In this document: positions 45,504 through 58,593 of the stretch, piece by piece
Numbering within the stretch: the stretch's first letter is position 1
Layout: the number at the start of each line of letters is the position of its first letter
DNA from: Paramarasmius palmivorus
Lineage: Eukaryota; Basidiomycota; Agaricomycetes; Agaricales; Marasmiaceae
DNA: 64,000 nucleotides
Direction of reading: 5' to 3'
Assembly (NCBI GenBank): GCA_037176845.1
Contig: JAYKXP010000112.1
Coordinates: forward strand, 1-64,000
The notes under the pieces: model-generated
Told to the model about the DNA's origin: nothing
Seen by the model: only the letters and a program-made list of their open reading frames with translations
The model's database searches: none
Translations under genes and position numbers: made by a program

Positions 45504-48500
45504 ATGGCTGGCGTTGAGCGGTCATCACACATACAAGAAATATCAGACCGACCCGATACTTCTTCTTCAGCCTCAACTCTCAGAGGCGTCGCACCTGGTG
45601 AAAAAGTCAACTTGCCTGAACTACTGTCGAAGGTGATTCGCAAGTAAGTCATTCTTCACTCATTTTTTTCGAGTGAGATACTGATTCAATCTACAGGAAA
45701 GATGAAGCCGATCTCAAGTCTAGAGAGATTGGTGTGATGTTCGAGAACCTACGGGTTGTCGGCCTTGGTTCATCTTCTTCGTATCAGCCTACCTTTGGAT
45801 CCTTGTTTAACCCTGTCGATATGCTGGAGAAGATTCAGAATTTGCGACATCCCACCACGAAAGACATTCTCTCGGATTTCGAAGGAGTTGTGAAACCAGG
45901 AGAAATGCTTTGTGAGTTGTGCCACTCTTCACTTTTGCCCTTCTCATGTCTCACCAATGACATTAAGTGGTTCTTGGCAGACCCGGTGCCGGTTGCTCTA
46001 CGTTCCTCAAGACATTAGCAAACCAAAGGGAGGAATATCATGCTATTGAAGGGGAGGTACACTATCACTCCTTCACTCCAAACGAAATCCGCAAGCGTTT
46101 CCGTGGAGACGTGTTGTTTTGCCCAGAAGGTTCTTATCTCACTTCAATCTTAACGTTCCTTTATTAATGTCCCTTTTTGCAGATGATCTTCATTTCCCGA
46201 CCCTCACCGTCGAGCAAACTATCAAGTTTGCCGCCAGGATGCGAGCGCCCAGAGACCGACTTGGTAGCTCTCGTGAGGAGTACGTGAACGACATGACCAA
46301 CACCCTTTTGTCGCTATTCGGGCTCAACGAAGTGAGGCATACCCTTGTCGGAGATGCCGCTGTCAGAGGTGTTTCTGGCGGACAAAAGAAGCGGGTATCA
46401 ATTTGTGAAGTTTTGGCAACTAGGCCAAGATTAGTTTCTTGGGACAAGTGAGTAATCCTCATATTCAATCAACGTCCGTTTTCCCGGTGGCTGACAGTAA
46501 TATTACAGCTCCACCCGCGGGTTAGACTCCTCGACAGCATTGGAGTATGTTCAAACCTTAAGGACGTTCACGGATTTAGCCCGCATGACATCTATCGTCT
46601 CACTCTATCAACCCGGAGAATCGCTCTATAAGCTGTTTGACAAAGTAAGTCGAACTTTGAAACGGTAGTCACTCCATCTGATGCTATCGCCTACACAGGT
46701 TTGCGTGATCTATGAGGGCAGATTGGCATACTTCGGTCCTGCCTCTGAAGCGCGGTCCTACTTCATCAACATGGGCTATGAACCTGCAAACAGACAGACT
46801 ACCGCCGACTTTCTCGTTGCTGTGACCGACCCGAACGGTCGTATTCCTCGAGCGGACCTTCAACTAAGCTCCATTCCTCGTACCGCCGAGGAGTTCGCTG
46901 CGTATTTTAGGATATCGGACATCGCAGAAGACAATCGGGCCGCAATCAAAGCTTATCGACGAGACTTTGTGGATCACCCCGAGTTGCGAGAGGCATACAA
47001 GGCAAGTGCGAAAGCGGAACATGGGCGCCATACCAGGAAGAGCTCGCCGTATCTGGTGTCCATAGCTATGCAAGCAAAGGCAGTTATGTTGAGGAGGCTG
47101 CAGATGCTGAAAGGCAGCTGGCTTTCTACGGCTTTGAACTCCTTGTAAGTGACTGCCAAAGAGTATACTGAACTGAATATACTGACACGGCTCCAGCTCC
47201 TACGTTTTCAATGGTCTCATCGTCGGTTCAGTGTTCTTCGAAGCTCCCGAGAACACATCGGCATACTTCTCCCGTGGCGGTGTGCTATTCTTGTCCGTAT
47301 ATCTCCTTCTCCATGAAGTTGTAGCCAGACTCACGTTTTCCGTAGTACTCAGCTTTTCGCTGCTCTCGTCACCATGGCTGAAATTCCCGCTTTGTTCGCT
47401 CAACGTCCGATTGTCCTCAGGCACATGAAATACGCTTTGCATCATCCATTCATTGATCAGGCCGCTTTGTTCTTGGTCGACCTTCCAATCATCTTCCTAC
47501 AGCTCGGTATATTCGTCGTTCTCATTTATGAGCTAGTCCAATTGCAACAATCAGCTTCTCAGTTCTTGTAAGAGGTCCACATTTCAGTCGAGCGGGACCA
47601 CATCTCATACATCTCCGACAGTGTCGCTTTCCTATTCGTCTTCTCCGTGACAATTACGATGAAAGGGTGGTTTAGGGCGCTCGCTGCAGCCTTTGGCGAT
47701 GAAGGTACGTCACTCGAGAGTTGTGTCAATGGAACTAAATTGATCGGATTCAAATTGCTAGCGCCCGCCCAATCTGTCGCCGGTATCTCCATTCTCGCCT
47801 TTTCGATCTACGCGGGTGAGTTCTATAGGCCTAATTACCGAGCGCTGGCTAACAATCTACAAGGTTACATGATTCCTAAGCCCACCATGATCGGTGGGCT
47901 AAGGTGGATCTCGTATCTCAACGTACGTTTACCTCTATTGTCTTAGACTCATCACTAAACTAAACAATATATGCACAGCCTTTCCGATGGGGTTTCGAGA
48001 CCTTGCTCACCAACGAATTCCGGACTGTCAACGGCTACTGTTCGGGCCTCATCCCATCCGGACCTGGATACGAGAATATCACCATTGCCAATCAAGTCTG
48101 CCCTACAGTAGGCGCTCTCCCAGGTAGCGACTATGTCAATGGCAATAGGTTCACAGAGTTGTCCTTTGAATACAACTGGGATAACGCTTGGAGGGTGCGC
48201 TTCTATCCTTTACTTCCAGGCCTTCAGAGACTCACTATGCTCGACAATTACAGAACTTTGGTATTATCATCGGCTATGGTGTCGCCTTCATCGGGGCTTG
48301 TCTTTTCTTCACTGAGTGGAACACAAAGACTCCTGCGAACTCAGGTGCTACTCTCTTCAAGAGGAGCACAAAGACAGCTTTGATGAAGGGAGGAAACGAC
48401 GAGGAAAAGGCAGGCGGTAGTGACGATCATGTTATCGTCGAGAAGGAATCGCCGAAGAAGGACGTTACAAAGAAGGCTCCTGTCGAGGAAAACATCCAAG

Positions 48501-50991
48501 AGGTCGTCACAACCTCTGCCCACGATATCTTCTCTTGGCAGGGTATTTCATACTCTGTTCCTGTTGGCGGTGGAGAAATGCGTCGGCTGCTCAACAATGT
48601 CACTGGCTTCGTCGCTCCCGGGAAACTGACAGCTCTTATGGGAGAGTCAGGAGCTGGAAAGGTTGGTCATCGCTCAATCAATTTCACTTGCGATCTCTGA
48701 CCACTTAGTATAGACCACGCTTTTGAATGTTCTGGCAGAGCGAGTAGACGTTGGAGTGGTCACCGGCGATCGATTTGTCAATGGCCACCCACTTCCTTCC
48801 GATTTCCAAGCTCAGACGTAAGTCATTTACACCTCTTACTGCTTGTCTTCTTCTCATCTTGTTCCAGTGGTTATTGTCAACAAATGGACACTCACGTTCC
48901 TGCCGCCACTGTCCGTGAGGCACTCCTGTTCTCGGCTAAACTTCGTCAGCCCCACTCAGTACCTTTGGCCGAGAAGGAAGCCTAGTAAGTTGCATTTCTT
49001 TCCTATCAAGTTCATGAAGCTAAAAGGTCCATAGCGTTGACAAATGTCTCAATATCTGTGGCCTCGAAGCTTTCCGTGATGCTGCTGTTGGTTCCCTGAA
49101 CATCGAAAACCGAAAGAGAACTACAATTGCCGTCGAACTTGCAGCAAAGGTGTGTTCACAGTTTTACTTTCTTGGGCGTCTTCTTACCGCTGGTTAGCCC
49201 AAACTTTTGCTTTTCCTTGACGAACCGACATCTGGCCTCGACTCTCAAAGTGCCTGGGCAATCGTCGCATTCTTGCGGGACCTTGCTAACAACGGCCAAG
49301 CCATTCTCTGTACAATCCACCAGCCTTCCGCCGAGCTATTCCAGGTTTTCGATCGCCTTTTGCTCCTCAGAAAAGGTGGTGAGACTGTATACTTCGGTGA
49401 CCTCGGCCACAACGCAACAACCTTACTTGGCTACTTCGAAAAGAACGGTTCCAGGCATTGCGAACCTGAAGAGAACCCGTAAGTTGTTCAGGCCCGCTCC
49501 ATCTGCGATCCCACTCATTGAGCGTGTTTAGTGCTGAATTCATGCTGGACGTCATCGGCGCCGGAGCAACAGCTACCAGCGAGCAAGATTGGCACGAGAT
49601 TTGGAAGAATTCATCAGAAAAGACACAGTTAGACATTGAGGTGGATCGCATTCACAGCGAAGGCAGAACTCGCCCACCGGTACAGGCTTCTTTCGAACAC
49701 GAGTTTGCGACCCCTTGGTACTTCCAAACCTGGGAGTTGCTCAAGCGGAACTGTCAGTCTCACTACCGAGATCCTATCTACCTCGTTGCCAAGTTTGTTC
49801 TCTGCATATTCGCCGGCATTTTTATTGGGTTCTCGTTCTTCAAGGCCAAAGACTCTCAGCAGGGGACACAGAACAAGCTATTCGTGAGTTTTTTCACTTG
49901 TCGTTAATTGAACAGTCACTGAAACCCGACACGCTTCCAGTCCATCTTCATGGCTACCATTCTATCGTAAGTCACGATGCTTCTTGGATGACAATTGATG
50001 GCTGATGGTTCTGTGTAGCGTTCCTCTTGCCAATCAATTGATGGTCGTTTTTATCAACATGCGCAGCATCTACGAAATCCGTGAACGCCCCAGCAGGATG
50101 TACAGTTGGACTGCCCTAGTCACGTCACAATTCTTGACCGACTTGCCATGGAACATTGCTGGAAGCACCCTCTTCTATCTCTGCTGGTACTGGACAGTTG
50201 GCTATGACAGTGACCGAGCTGGTTACACATACCTCATGATCGGTGTCCTCTTCCCAATGTACTACACCAGTATTGGGCAGGCGACAGCGGCGATGTGTCC
50301 AAATGCGGAAATCGCTGCTATCTTGTTCAGTTTGCTGTTCTCTTTCGTTATCACTTTGTGCGTCTTTCACCCTGTTCCTGTGCACCATAAACGATCATTG
50401 ACGGGCATATCCTTCCAGCAACGGTGTCATGCAGCCGTACTCACAACTCGGCTGGTGGAAGTGGATGTACCGTCTCACTCCCTACACCTACCTTATCGAG
50501 GGTTTACTTGGTCAAGGTATAGTTCCATCTCAATACCAACCTCCTGAACTTATCTGACTGGTTTTACGCAGCCATCGGCAACCAAAACATGTTCTGCTCT
50601 GACGTCGAACTTGCAACAATTATTCCTCCATCAGGCCAGACCTGTGGTCAATATATGTCAACATGGCTGTCCAACAACGGCGGTTATCTCGTCAATCCAA
50701 ATGATACCAGCTCTTGTCAGTTCTGTTCGACCGACACAACGAATGCATACTTGGCTCAGAGGTTCAACATTTTCTACTCGCACCGATGGAGAAACGTTGG
50801 CGTATTCGCTGGTTTCATTGTTTTCAACGTGAGTCTTACATTCCTTCGTTCTATTTTAGCCGAAACGATCACTAACACTGGTTTTCTTTCTGTAGATCGC
50901 AGCCATCTACTTCTTCACCTTTTGGTTCCGCATCAGGACATGGAGCGTTATTGACGTGTTCCGTCGCAAGAAGAAAACCACCTCATCATAA
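45504..50991 (+). CDS. Full-length PDR-type ABC transporter (ABCG family)
   Basis: Start [20 protein letters not shown], end [13 protein letters not shown] (50989-50991), with about 18 introns. Order is NBD1-TMD1-NBD2-TMD2. NBD1 has the PDR-style Walker [18 protein letters not shown], signature [11 protein letters not shown] and, across an intron, [19 protein letters not shown]1 includes [11 protein letters not shown] and [20 protein letters not shown], and the large extracellular loop before NBD2 contains [11 protein letters not shown] and [15 protein letters not shown]2 has Walker [18 protein letters not shown], the degenerate signature [18 protein letters not shown] and [20 protein letters not shown]2 contains [17 protein letters not shown] and [17 protein letters not shown]. 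Likely a plasma-membrane exporter of xenobiotics or sterol-like compounds. No disabling change seen. Confidence 0.9.
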
Positions 50992-51443
50992 TTGATAGAA
51001 CACTAGTATAGATTTCCTACATCATTGTCCATCTCAACTCAAGCTTAGACACCAACAACTACTTACAATTTCAAACAATAATCTCGGACTACGTTATGCT
51101 CATTACTTTATGGTCAAGTCGAAGTACCTTGAATGTACAATAGGGCTATTATCATACCAATCAACGCACAAGTTACAAATCGTTTGAGAACCGGAGACGG
51201 CGAAGGAATCAATCAATAAGTAAGCACAGACCGTTCCGTTCGAACCATCCATCGTAATCGCCATGGTTTACGCATCATTCGGTCGCCACGCCACGCCGAA
51301 CGATGAGCCTGCAACTCAATTGTTGTAGTTGTATTGATCATGATGAAGCATCCCATCCGGGCGCTTTGGAGGCAATACATACACGTATAAGCTCGTATAA
51401 GTAATAGACCATTGTACAAAGAGCCTCCAGGTCGAATACCATC
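50992..51443. other. Spacer between ABC transporter and thioredoxin genes
   Basis: 3' flank of the transporter and promoter of the thioredoxin gene. No further feature recognised. Confidence 0.5.
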
Positions 51444-51883
51444 ATGCCCGTCCAAGCCATTGAATCAGAAGAGGAGTTCCAGAGAATAGTACGTCTTTCA
51501 ACGCAGCTTGCTCTCCCCGGGATAACACAGCCACCAGATCAACTCCGGCCAGGCCATAGTCGTCGATTTCTGGGCCGAATGGTGTCCCCCCTGTAAAGCC
51601 ATCGCACCTATATTCGAAGATTTGTCGAATTCAGACGAGTACAAAGGAGTGGGGTTCTACAAGGTGGAAGCAGACGAGCATGTGGAAATTGCTGAGGCCA
51701 TTGCTGAAGGCGAAGGGGGTGCTCGGTCGGTAAGCAGCTCTTGAATTTGACGAAGGAGGTTTGTGATATGTTGTGCAGATACCGACTTTCATATTGTTCA
51801 AAGACGGGAAGAAGCTCCGAGAGGTTGTTGGGCCCAACGTCGAGGCAATTAAAACACTGCTTAGAACTGCAAATACGAATTGA
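51444..51883 (+). CDS. Thioredoxin with CPPC active site
   Basis: Three exons, 51444-51488, 51538-51729 and 51779-51883, give 113 residues. [15 protein letters not shown] leads into the central strand and active site [19 protein letters not shown], then [15 protein letters not shown], the cis-Pro segment [28 protein letters not shown] and the end TANTN-stop. Length and fold order are those of a cytosolic thioredoxin. The redox motif is Cys-Pro-Pro-Cys where classical thioredoxins have Cys-Gly-Pro-Cys, a change expected to alter redox potential. An insertion GEGEGGARS before the cis-Pro strand is unusual in length. No targeting peptide. Confidence 0.85.
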
Positions 51884-52452
51884 TAGATGGGAATGTGCAA
51901 GAGTTTTCTCGTTGTGTTTGGAGTGTCCCGATGATTCTATGATAGCTCTAAGACATGTCGGCTTAAAGAAAAAGTGAGTCGAAGTAGTGACTACCACATA
52001 CCAGAAATTCCCGTTCAAGCCCAAGCAAGACCCGTCTTTAAAACGTTTCTCTTTGCACCTCTTGGATTCTGGAACCTTCTATCTCCACGACAAGGTATCC
52101 TTCAGACCGAGGGCTGACAAAGGCATGCATGAGCGGCACAAACCGGACCATTGATGACTGGGGAAATCAGCTGGCGGTTGCGTCGTTAGCACGGGTAAAA
52201 GAGAAAAGTGCGAGACAGTGCGAGACGTTACACATATACTAATTGTTTCGCAGTTTGGCCTTAGGGAATCGGTGTTTTGAGAACACTGAACATCGTGGTC
52301 AAGAGGAGAGAAGCGGTATGCCGGCAGCTGGGAGTTGATTAATTATGCTTGTCCTGATGTACATGTGAAACCTCAAAATTTCACGATCCATATATCTACA
52401 CATCGGGCTAACCTAGAGTAACCGACTGGGCGCAAATAAGTAGTCAAGGCTT
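51884..52452. other. Convergent spacer after the thioredoxin gene
   Basis: Only short frames overlapping the thioredoxin 3' end in other registers. Nothing recognised. Confidence 0.45.
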
Positions 52453-53645
52453 TCAGAACACATAGACACCGATGGCAGTGATCCACCAAGCTCGGAATAA
52501 GGTTCTCCATCCTTCCTCCTCGAAGATGGTACTAGTGCAGTCCCAAAGCCCATCGTAAGGAGCCTCTTCATCTTTCAGCCTAGCAAACACAACGAATCAA
52601 TTATCATCATAGATTTGGTCAAGTTCCCCGACGTACGTGATAACCTCATTCTCCTTGGAATACAATTCCACACCATACTTTTGCGCCTCCTCTGCTTCAA
52701 ACGATTCATTCTCGCTACGATGGCGCTGAATAGACAACCTGACGTATACCACTTCCAGAGGCGCTTGTACGACCGAACAACCAAGCGCAAAGAAGAGAAA
52801 GCCTATGGCTGCTGCCATGAACAACGGTGAGTTGAGGTCGTTCTTGTTCTTGACTGCCAAGAGGAACATGCGAGCCATCATCATGGCCATTGGAACGAGG
52901 AATTGAGCCAGATAAGTAGGGAGAAGACCTGGCAGAGAATATAGCTTCCACGGCTTTGCGCGTTCTGTAGGAGAGAGGAGCAGATGAAAACCAGCCTTCG
53001 GGTTAAAGAAGGACAATTTGTATGGAGTCACAATAGCTCTGGGGGATTATGTTTTAACGAGTGATTTTCATACGTTCGGAACAATTGACTGACCTGTTTT
53101 TCAGAACATCTAGAGGTATTTTTATCGCCAAGGTGAAAATAACAATCATCAGGTTCTGTACGACTCCTCGCTGGTCTGATTTCCAAGGGACTTTACCACC
53201 AACACCGCCGTCAAAGCCTTGCAACACCAAAAGTGTGAAGACGAAGGAAAGGAAAGATGGCCCTGTAAGCATCAATGGTTAACTGTTGTCCCAATCGATA
53301 CTATTGATTGGTCACTCACAGGTCCCTTTGTACAGCCCCAACCAACCCTACTCGACCTTTATGAATCACTGCATGCAAAGTAAGGTGAAAGCCGCACCTC
53401 AACTTGATAAATACGTTTGAGCGTACTGAAATACCCTGTCACGGGTGATTCTATATCTTATAGATCAGAACAAAATGAGAATACATATGTATGAGTGGCT
53501 CACCATTCGACGACCGACTCTGTTCGTTCAGCTGTATACGGATTGGGTTATAATGGGCTCTGTAGCGTGTCAGAGCACCGGCAAGGGGCATCCCAACCGC
53601 AGCAAGGAGAGAGGGGATAACAATCATCAGGACTTCGATGATCAT
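52453..53645 (-). CDS. MCF-like (divergent mitochondrial carrier) protein
   Basis: ATG 53643-53645 (MIIEVLMIVIPSLLAAVGMP) leads into MPLAGALTRYRAHYNP. The next exons are ESPVTGYFSTLKRIYQVE, GWLGLYKGT and the middle repeat ending IPLDVLKNR. The large exon is AIVTPYKLSFFNPKAG to ENEVIT, with APLEVVYVRLSIQR, and the last exon LKDEEAPYDGLWDC to LFRAWWITAIG ends at TGA 52453-52455. The second repeat keeps a proper P-L-D-x-x-K signature, and the first lacks the acidic residue. Same exon structure as the gene at 20521. About 300 residues, six membrane segments expected. Substrate unknown. Confidence 0.8.
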
Positions 53646-54004
53646 GACTGCGTTGGACTTCTGAACAGAGAAAATTTTCTCGGGCTGTGATGGAAAAGAG
53701 GAAGAGAGAGTCGATTACGCAGCCTTTTCCATGCCAGGTTTATGTACCAGTGCGAGCAATTCATCAGGATCTTGAAGTGATAGCGTCCCGCTCTTCGGGG
53801 TTTGACCAGAGACCATCAAGTGCATCTTCAAATTGCGGGACGAAGAATGAGGCTTGTTTTGCATAGCGACACAGATGATATCCCTTCTTTCGGGGAGGTG
53901 ATAGGTAGGGTCACAGCATTTTCACAATCTTCAAAAACCTTGAGTTTCGTTTTGTGAGTGGAAGATAAAACATGGCGCGCACCAAAAGTATTCGGCACGC
54001 TACT
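53646..54004. other. Upstream region of the MCF-like gene at 52453
   Basis: Promoter side of the gene. No further feature recognised. Confidence 0.45.
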
Positions 54005-54489
54005 AGGCTAAATTTCCCGCTTCCTTCCTCAACAGTCATGGCCTCAAAACAGTGTTGCAGCCCATAGTACTGGTAACCTTCCTTCTTTTGAGTCTTTCTT
54101 CACTCTCGAGCTCCTTCAAGCGAAATCTTTTTCGTTCCACTTTTTCGAGACTCGGTTGACCTTCTCTAGTGGTTTGCTGAACCGGGCTGACTGCCTGAAC
54201 GCGTCACGGCAGAGCCTATGGTAATGCTAGCAGCTGAGCCGATATTGTGTAAGTATGGTTGACAATCGAACTGTTCGTTGCGGGAACTGGCATGTTTCAA
54301 GCATGATGTTTAAGATTGAAGACTTGGAGGACGTGAGAAAGAGGGCTTACTTTCTCGAATACGACGTACTGCACGCAAGAGCAATGGCATTGCGGCTAGA
54401 CGCAGTAGCGAGGATGCGGGAAAGGGCAGAGATAGTTGTGGTCAAGAAGAAAGCAGGAAGCGGCTTGCCCTTCTGTTCACGCATCGATC

Positions 54490-54772
54490 ATTAAATATTA
54501 CTCATCCATACGACTCGTATTTTGCCCTATGACCGTTGACGCATCCATGCTGGCGCCGATGAACTCGCTGAACTTCTCTCAAGCTTCTCCTTGGGTTCAA
54601 GATACGACATGGAATTAAATAAATCGAGCATGGGTCATCAACTACTTCAACATAAGAGACACTATCACTATTCCAAGGATATTGAGACGACAAAGAACTT
54701 TAAATATCCGCCCCGAGTCTTATGAACGGTATGGAGACGGTATGGACAAGACCCGGAATGCTCTCAAGGCCC
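54490..54772. other. 3' flank of the MCF-like gene at 54773
   Basis: Non-coding, nearly identical to 58170-58590 apart from two insertions there (about 110 and 60 bases). Confidence 0.5.
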
Positions 54773-55966
54773 TCACGACAGATATACTGCAATAGCAGCA
54801 AGCCACCAAGCTCGGAACAGGGTCCTCCATCCCTCCTCCGTAAAGATGGTGCTTGCACAGTGCCAAAGTCCATCGTAGGGAGTCTGCTCGTCTCTCAACC
54901 TGGATAATATGCGAAATCAAAATTACCATCACGAACGGTCAGTTCTGAAACTTACGTGATAACCTCATCCTCTCTGGAATACCGTTCAACACCGTACTTT
55001 TGAGCCTCCTCTGTCTGAGATGCATCTTCATTGCCGTGGAAACGCTGGATCGACAGCCTAGTATATATTACTTGCAATGGTGCGTGCACAACCGAGCATG
55101 CAAGCGCGAAAAAGAAGCAGCCTATGGCTGTCGCTATGAACAACGGCGAGTGGAAGTCGTTCTTTTCGTGGACCGCCAAAAGTAGAAAGCGAATCAATAT
55201 CATAGCAATTGGGACTAGAAGTTTGGCAAGATAGGTGATGAATAGGCCCGGAAGGAGGTAGAGTTTCCATGGCTTTGCGCGTTCGGTAGGGGAAAGGAGG
55301 ATACGAAGTGAAGTCAGGAAGTTGAAGTATGGCAGCTTGTACGGCGTCACGATAGCTCTGCGGGAGTTATTAGAACCATATGTCGCCAGAATTCAGGTAG
55401 CAAGTATATTGTACCTGTTTTTCAGGATATCGAGAGGAATATCCACTGCCATAGTGATGAAACCAAACAACACGATCGTTGTGACGTCTTGATTCCAGGG
55501 GAGCCTGCTACTACGAATGATAGCGGGAACGATCGGATATGAAAACCATGTGAAGGTAACAGAGAGGAGAGTCGGCACTAGCAGCGGGAATGATCAGCTA
55601 TCGCCACAAGTACTTTCATCATTACTCACAGAACCACTTGTACAATCCCGACCAACCCTAGTGAATTTTCATTGAACACAGTATCCGGACTACGAGCGAA
55701 GACACTCACCTCAATCTGATAGACACGTTTGATCGTGCTGAAAAGTCCTGTCACAAGTGATCCTGCATGCATAAGACATCAGAAAGGAAAACACATGTTC
55801 ACAGAAGCTGCTCACTATTTGAAGATTGGTCTATTTCATTCACTGGCAGTTGTATACGAAAAGGATTGTAATGGGCCCTGTATCGCACAAGAGCACCATT
55901 GAAGGGCACTATGACTGCGGCGATAAGGAGAGATAACGGGATAAATACCAACTGAGTCCAATCCAT
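54773..55966 (-). CDS. MCF-like protein, duplicate copy (unit 1)
   Basis: ATG 55964-55966 (MDWTQLVFIPLSLLIAAVIV) is chosen because the same start exists in the sister gene and at 20521. It is followed by PFNGALVRYRAHYNPFRIQL, SPVTGLFSTIKRVYQIE, GWSGLYKWF, a middle repeat ending IPLDILKNR, and AIVTPYKLPYFNFLTSLR to EDEVIT with APLQVIYTRLSIQR. The last exon LRDEQTPYDGLWHC to LFRAWWLAAIAVYLS ends at 54773. The G-x-x-x-L-Y-K-G motif has W for G (LYKW). A TATA element lies at about 56042-56048. It is very similar to 58594-59798, so a recent tandem duplicate. Substrate unknown. Confidence 0.8.
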
Positions 55967-56734
55967 AGTTAGCTTAAGAGTCAGAAAGGTATGCAAGATT
56001 TAAATGATGTGATGGGGACAGACAGAGTAAACGTACGGCCTACTTATATGAAGATGTCAGGCACCTGATCGTTATCAAGTTGGACAGCTTTCCTATTCGG
56101 ATTCCCAATTACACAGGACCAACATCTTTGACAACCCCTCGCAAGAAGCATCACTGGCAGAACGCGGGAGGAAGTCATGAGGTCCAGTTACGTCTAGTGA
56201 TAAGCAGTAAGAGATGAGGAACATCTCGTCCAGAACCTACCGAGAGCCCAGCTCATCTTAGTTGCCCGCTATTTGTTCGACTCAACTCGTTTTGGTTCAT
56301 TGACTCGGAAGCTAAACTTCCCACTTCCTTCCTCAACAGCCATGGCCCCAAAACAGTGTTGCAGCCCATAGCACTGGTGTCCGTCCTCAATCTCGAGCTC
56401 CTTCGAGCGAAATCTTTTTCGTTCCACTTTTTCGAGACTCGATTGACCTTCTCTAGTGGTTTGCTGAACCGGGCTGACTCGGACTGCCTGAACGTGTCAT
56501 GGCAGAGTCTATGTGCCGATATTGTGTAAGTATGGTTGACAATAAAGACAAAATTCTTGACATACGAACTATTCATTGAGGGAACTGGAATGTTTAAAAT
56601 TGAAGACTTGGAGGACGTGAGAAAGGGGGGGGGGGAATTGTGCGGCTTGCTAAATACGACGTCACGGTGCTGCACGCAAGAGCAATGGCATTGCGGCCAG
56701 ACGCAGTAGCGAGGATGCGAGAAAGGGCCGAGAC

Positions 56735-58116
56735 ATGTGGGATGTGGGCCAGCGGAGACCGCTGGCGGAAACTCGTCCTCGGTACGAGCGTGCAACGGAG
56801 CAAGCACTGAGTACTGAGATCTGAGACAAGAGGTTGGAAGTCGAGTACAGACTCGATGACGAATGCCCGACCCGACACAAACGACCGTGACTGTCGCGAA
56901 ATCGATATACAACGGGTAGTAATGGATAGTGAGAGAGACCAAGAAGGGACGGTGCGCATCTAGCGTAGGGTGCATGACCAAAGTTGGATTTAGGGAACGT
57001 GCTAACATCCAACAAATAGCCATATCGATAGAGGTGGACTGAATGCTACCACGGCGTTTCTTTGACAGCAAGGAAAGAACGTATATAAGGAACAGGAGAT
57101 ACGAGGAATGACGCGGTGACGAGCAGAGATAACAGGAGATGGGAACAGAAGTTTCCTAGTGGGATCCTCGTCGAGACACATCGAATGATATCGGCAACCG
57201 TCGGATACCATGCTAACAATGCCGCTTTGGACGATGGTTGGAACGTTTTCTGATGTAGGTGTAGGGTAGGGTTCAGTGTTGTAGCCATGTATTCTATCAG
57301 GTAGGATAAAAGATCAATTATATTCAATGAATACTGTATAGTACATCGAAATACATACGAAAACCCACTACCCAAAGCTGACATCTTGGAAGCCCATGCA
57401 CTCTGTCTTACACCACCCAGACCTTCCACTCAACACTGACCAAGTCATTCTGTGCTCATTGCCGATTGTCGTGAGTGCCTTCAACTCGAACAGTAAGCAG
57501 CACGAACTAAAAGTACAGGGCTGGCGCGATAATCCGAGATGACCCTGTAACATTGCTCAGTGTGTGCGAAATAAAAAAGAACGAAGCTACGTACCACACA
57601 GGTCACGGCCAATGTTCGAAGAGCCTGAGCATAAGCATCAGCTCGCTGCTACGCAACAAATCTCGGGTATGCCGCACCAGTAAACCCATGACACCCTAGC
57701 ACTGCAATTCCTTCGCGCTGACGCGTAGCATATGGATTCTTCGCAAATTCTTGCATGAAAACAAGGGAAGGTGATAACCGGATGCTGGTTGGGAAGAAAG
57801 AGGTGGCGAGAGCAGTGATAGTGGTGGTACAGAGGAAAGAAGTTGGCGCGGAAAAGTTTAGGGCAGGCCGTTCAAATAAATGCTCTTTACTCCTCTTGCG
57901 CTCTCGCGAGTTCCTCGATTTCTAGACGGCCATCGAGCACGCATCGTATAGCATAGGACATAATACTTTGCCTGTTCACCGGATTGTGTCCGTCGTCGAA
58001 AAATGTCAACGCACATTTCATTGGGCATAGAAAGTTCACACGGTAGTTATTATAAAAGGAAATAAGTTCCCTTCCCACCCCATAAGCGCCCAAAAATCGA
58101 AGAGACAGGACTCGTA
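56735..58116. other. Insertion of about 1.38 kb relative to duplication unit 1
   Basis: In unit 1, CGGGAAAGGGCAGAGA continues directly to TAGTTGTGGTCAAGAAGAAA. In unit 2 the two halves are separated by this block. GAGACA occurs at both borders (about 56730 and 58103) and might be a target duplication. Frames inside (for example minus 57002-57429) show no recognisable family, and no terminal inverted repeat was found by eye. Confidence 0.5.
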
Positions 58117-58593
58117 ATGGTTGTGGTCAAGAAGAAAACAGGAAGAGGCTTGCCCTTCTGTTCACGCATCGATTATTACTCATCCATCTTGACCGACTTT
58201 GAGGAAGCTCGCACGAGAAATGGAGGCTTACCAAGACATACAGAGATTTCGGATAGACTGGATTTGAAGGACATCAAGTGAACAGGAAAAGCAGGAAGCA
58301 CGTCGTATTTTGCCTCTATGACCATTGACGCGTCCATGCTGGCGCCGATGAACGTCGATGAACTCACGGAACCTCTCTCAAGCTTCTCCTTGGGTTCAAG
58401 ATCAACATGGAATTAAATAAATCGAGCATGGGACCTCAAACTCTTCAATAAATACTTGTTTTCTTGGATGTAGATGTTGGTCTTCCCAAAAACATGCAAT
58501 ACGATGCATCACTATCACTATTCCAAAGATACCGAGACGACAAAGAACTTCGAATATCCGGTCTTATGGACGGTGTGGTCAAAGGGAATGCTC

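Larger units (their letters stand above)
54005..56300. repeat. Unit 1 of a tandem segmental duplication (contains an MCF-like gene)
   Basis: This unit aligns with 56305-60340 over non-coding flanks and the MCF-like gene. Shared blocks include CAAAACAGTGTTGCAGCCCA (54046 and 56349), TTCGTTCCACTTTTTCGAGA (54131 and 56420) and GAATTAAATAAATCGAGCAT. Its right end (56258-56300) carries the last codons of an MFS gene in reverse orientation (NEPKRVESNK-stop), identical in protein to the real gene end at 60306. Unit 1 is about 2.3 kb and unit 2 about 4.0 kb because of insertions in unit 2. Confidence 0.8.

Noticed and set aside
56253..57071. 272-codon minus-strand frame
   Set aside because: It begins in the trapped MFS 3' end and runs across the duplication border and the insertion; composition is not protein-like and unit 1 does not preserve it.
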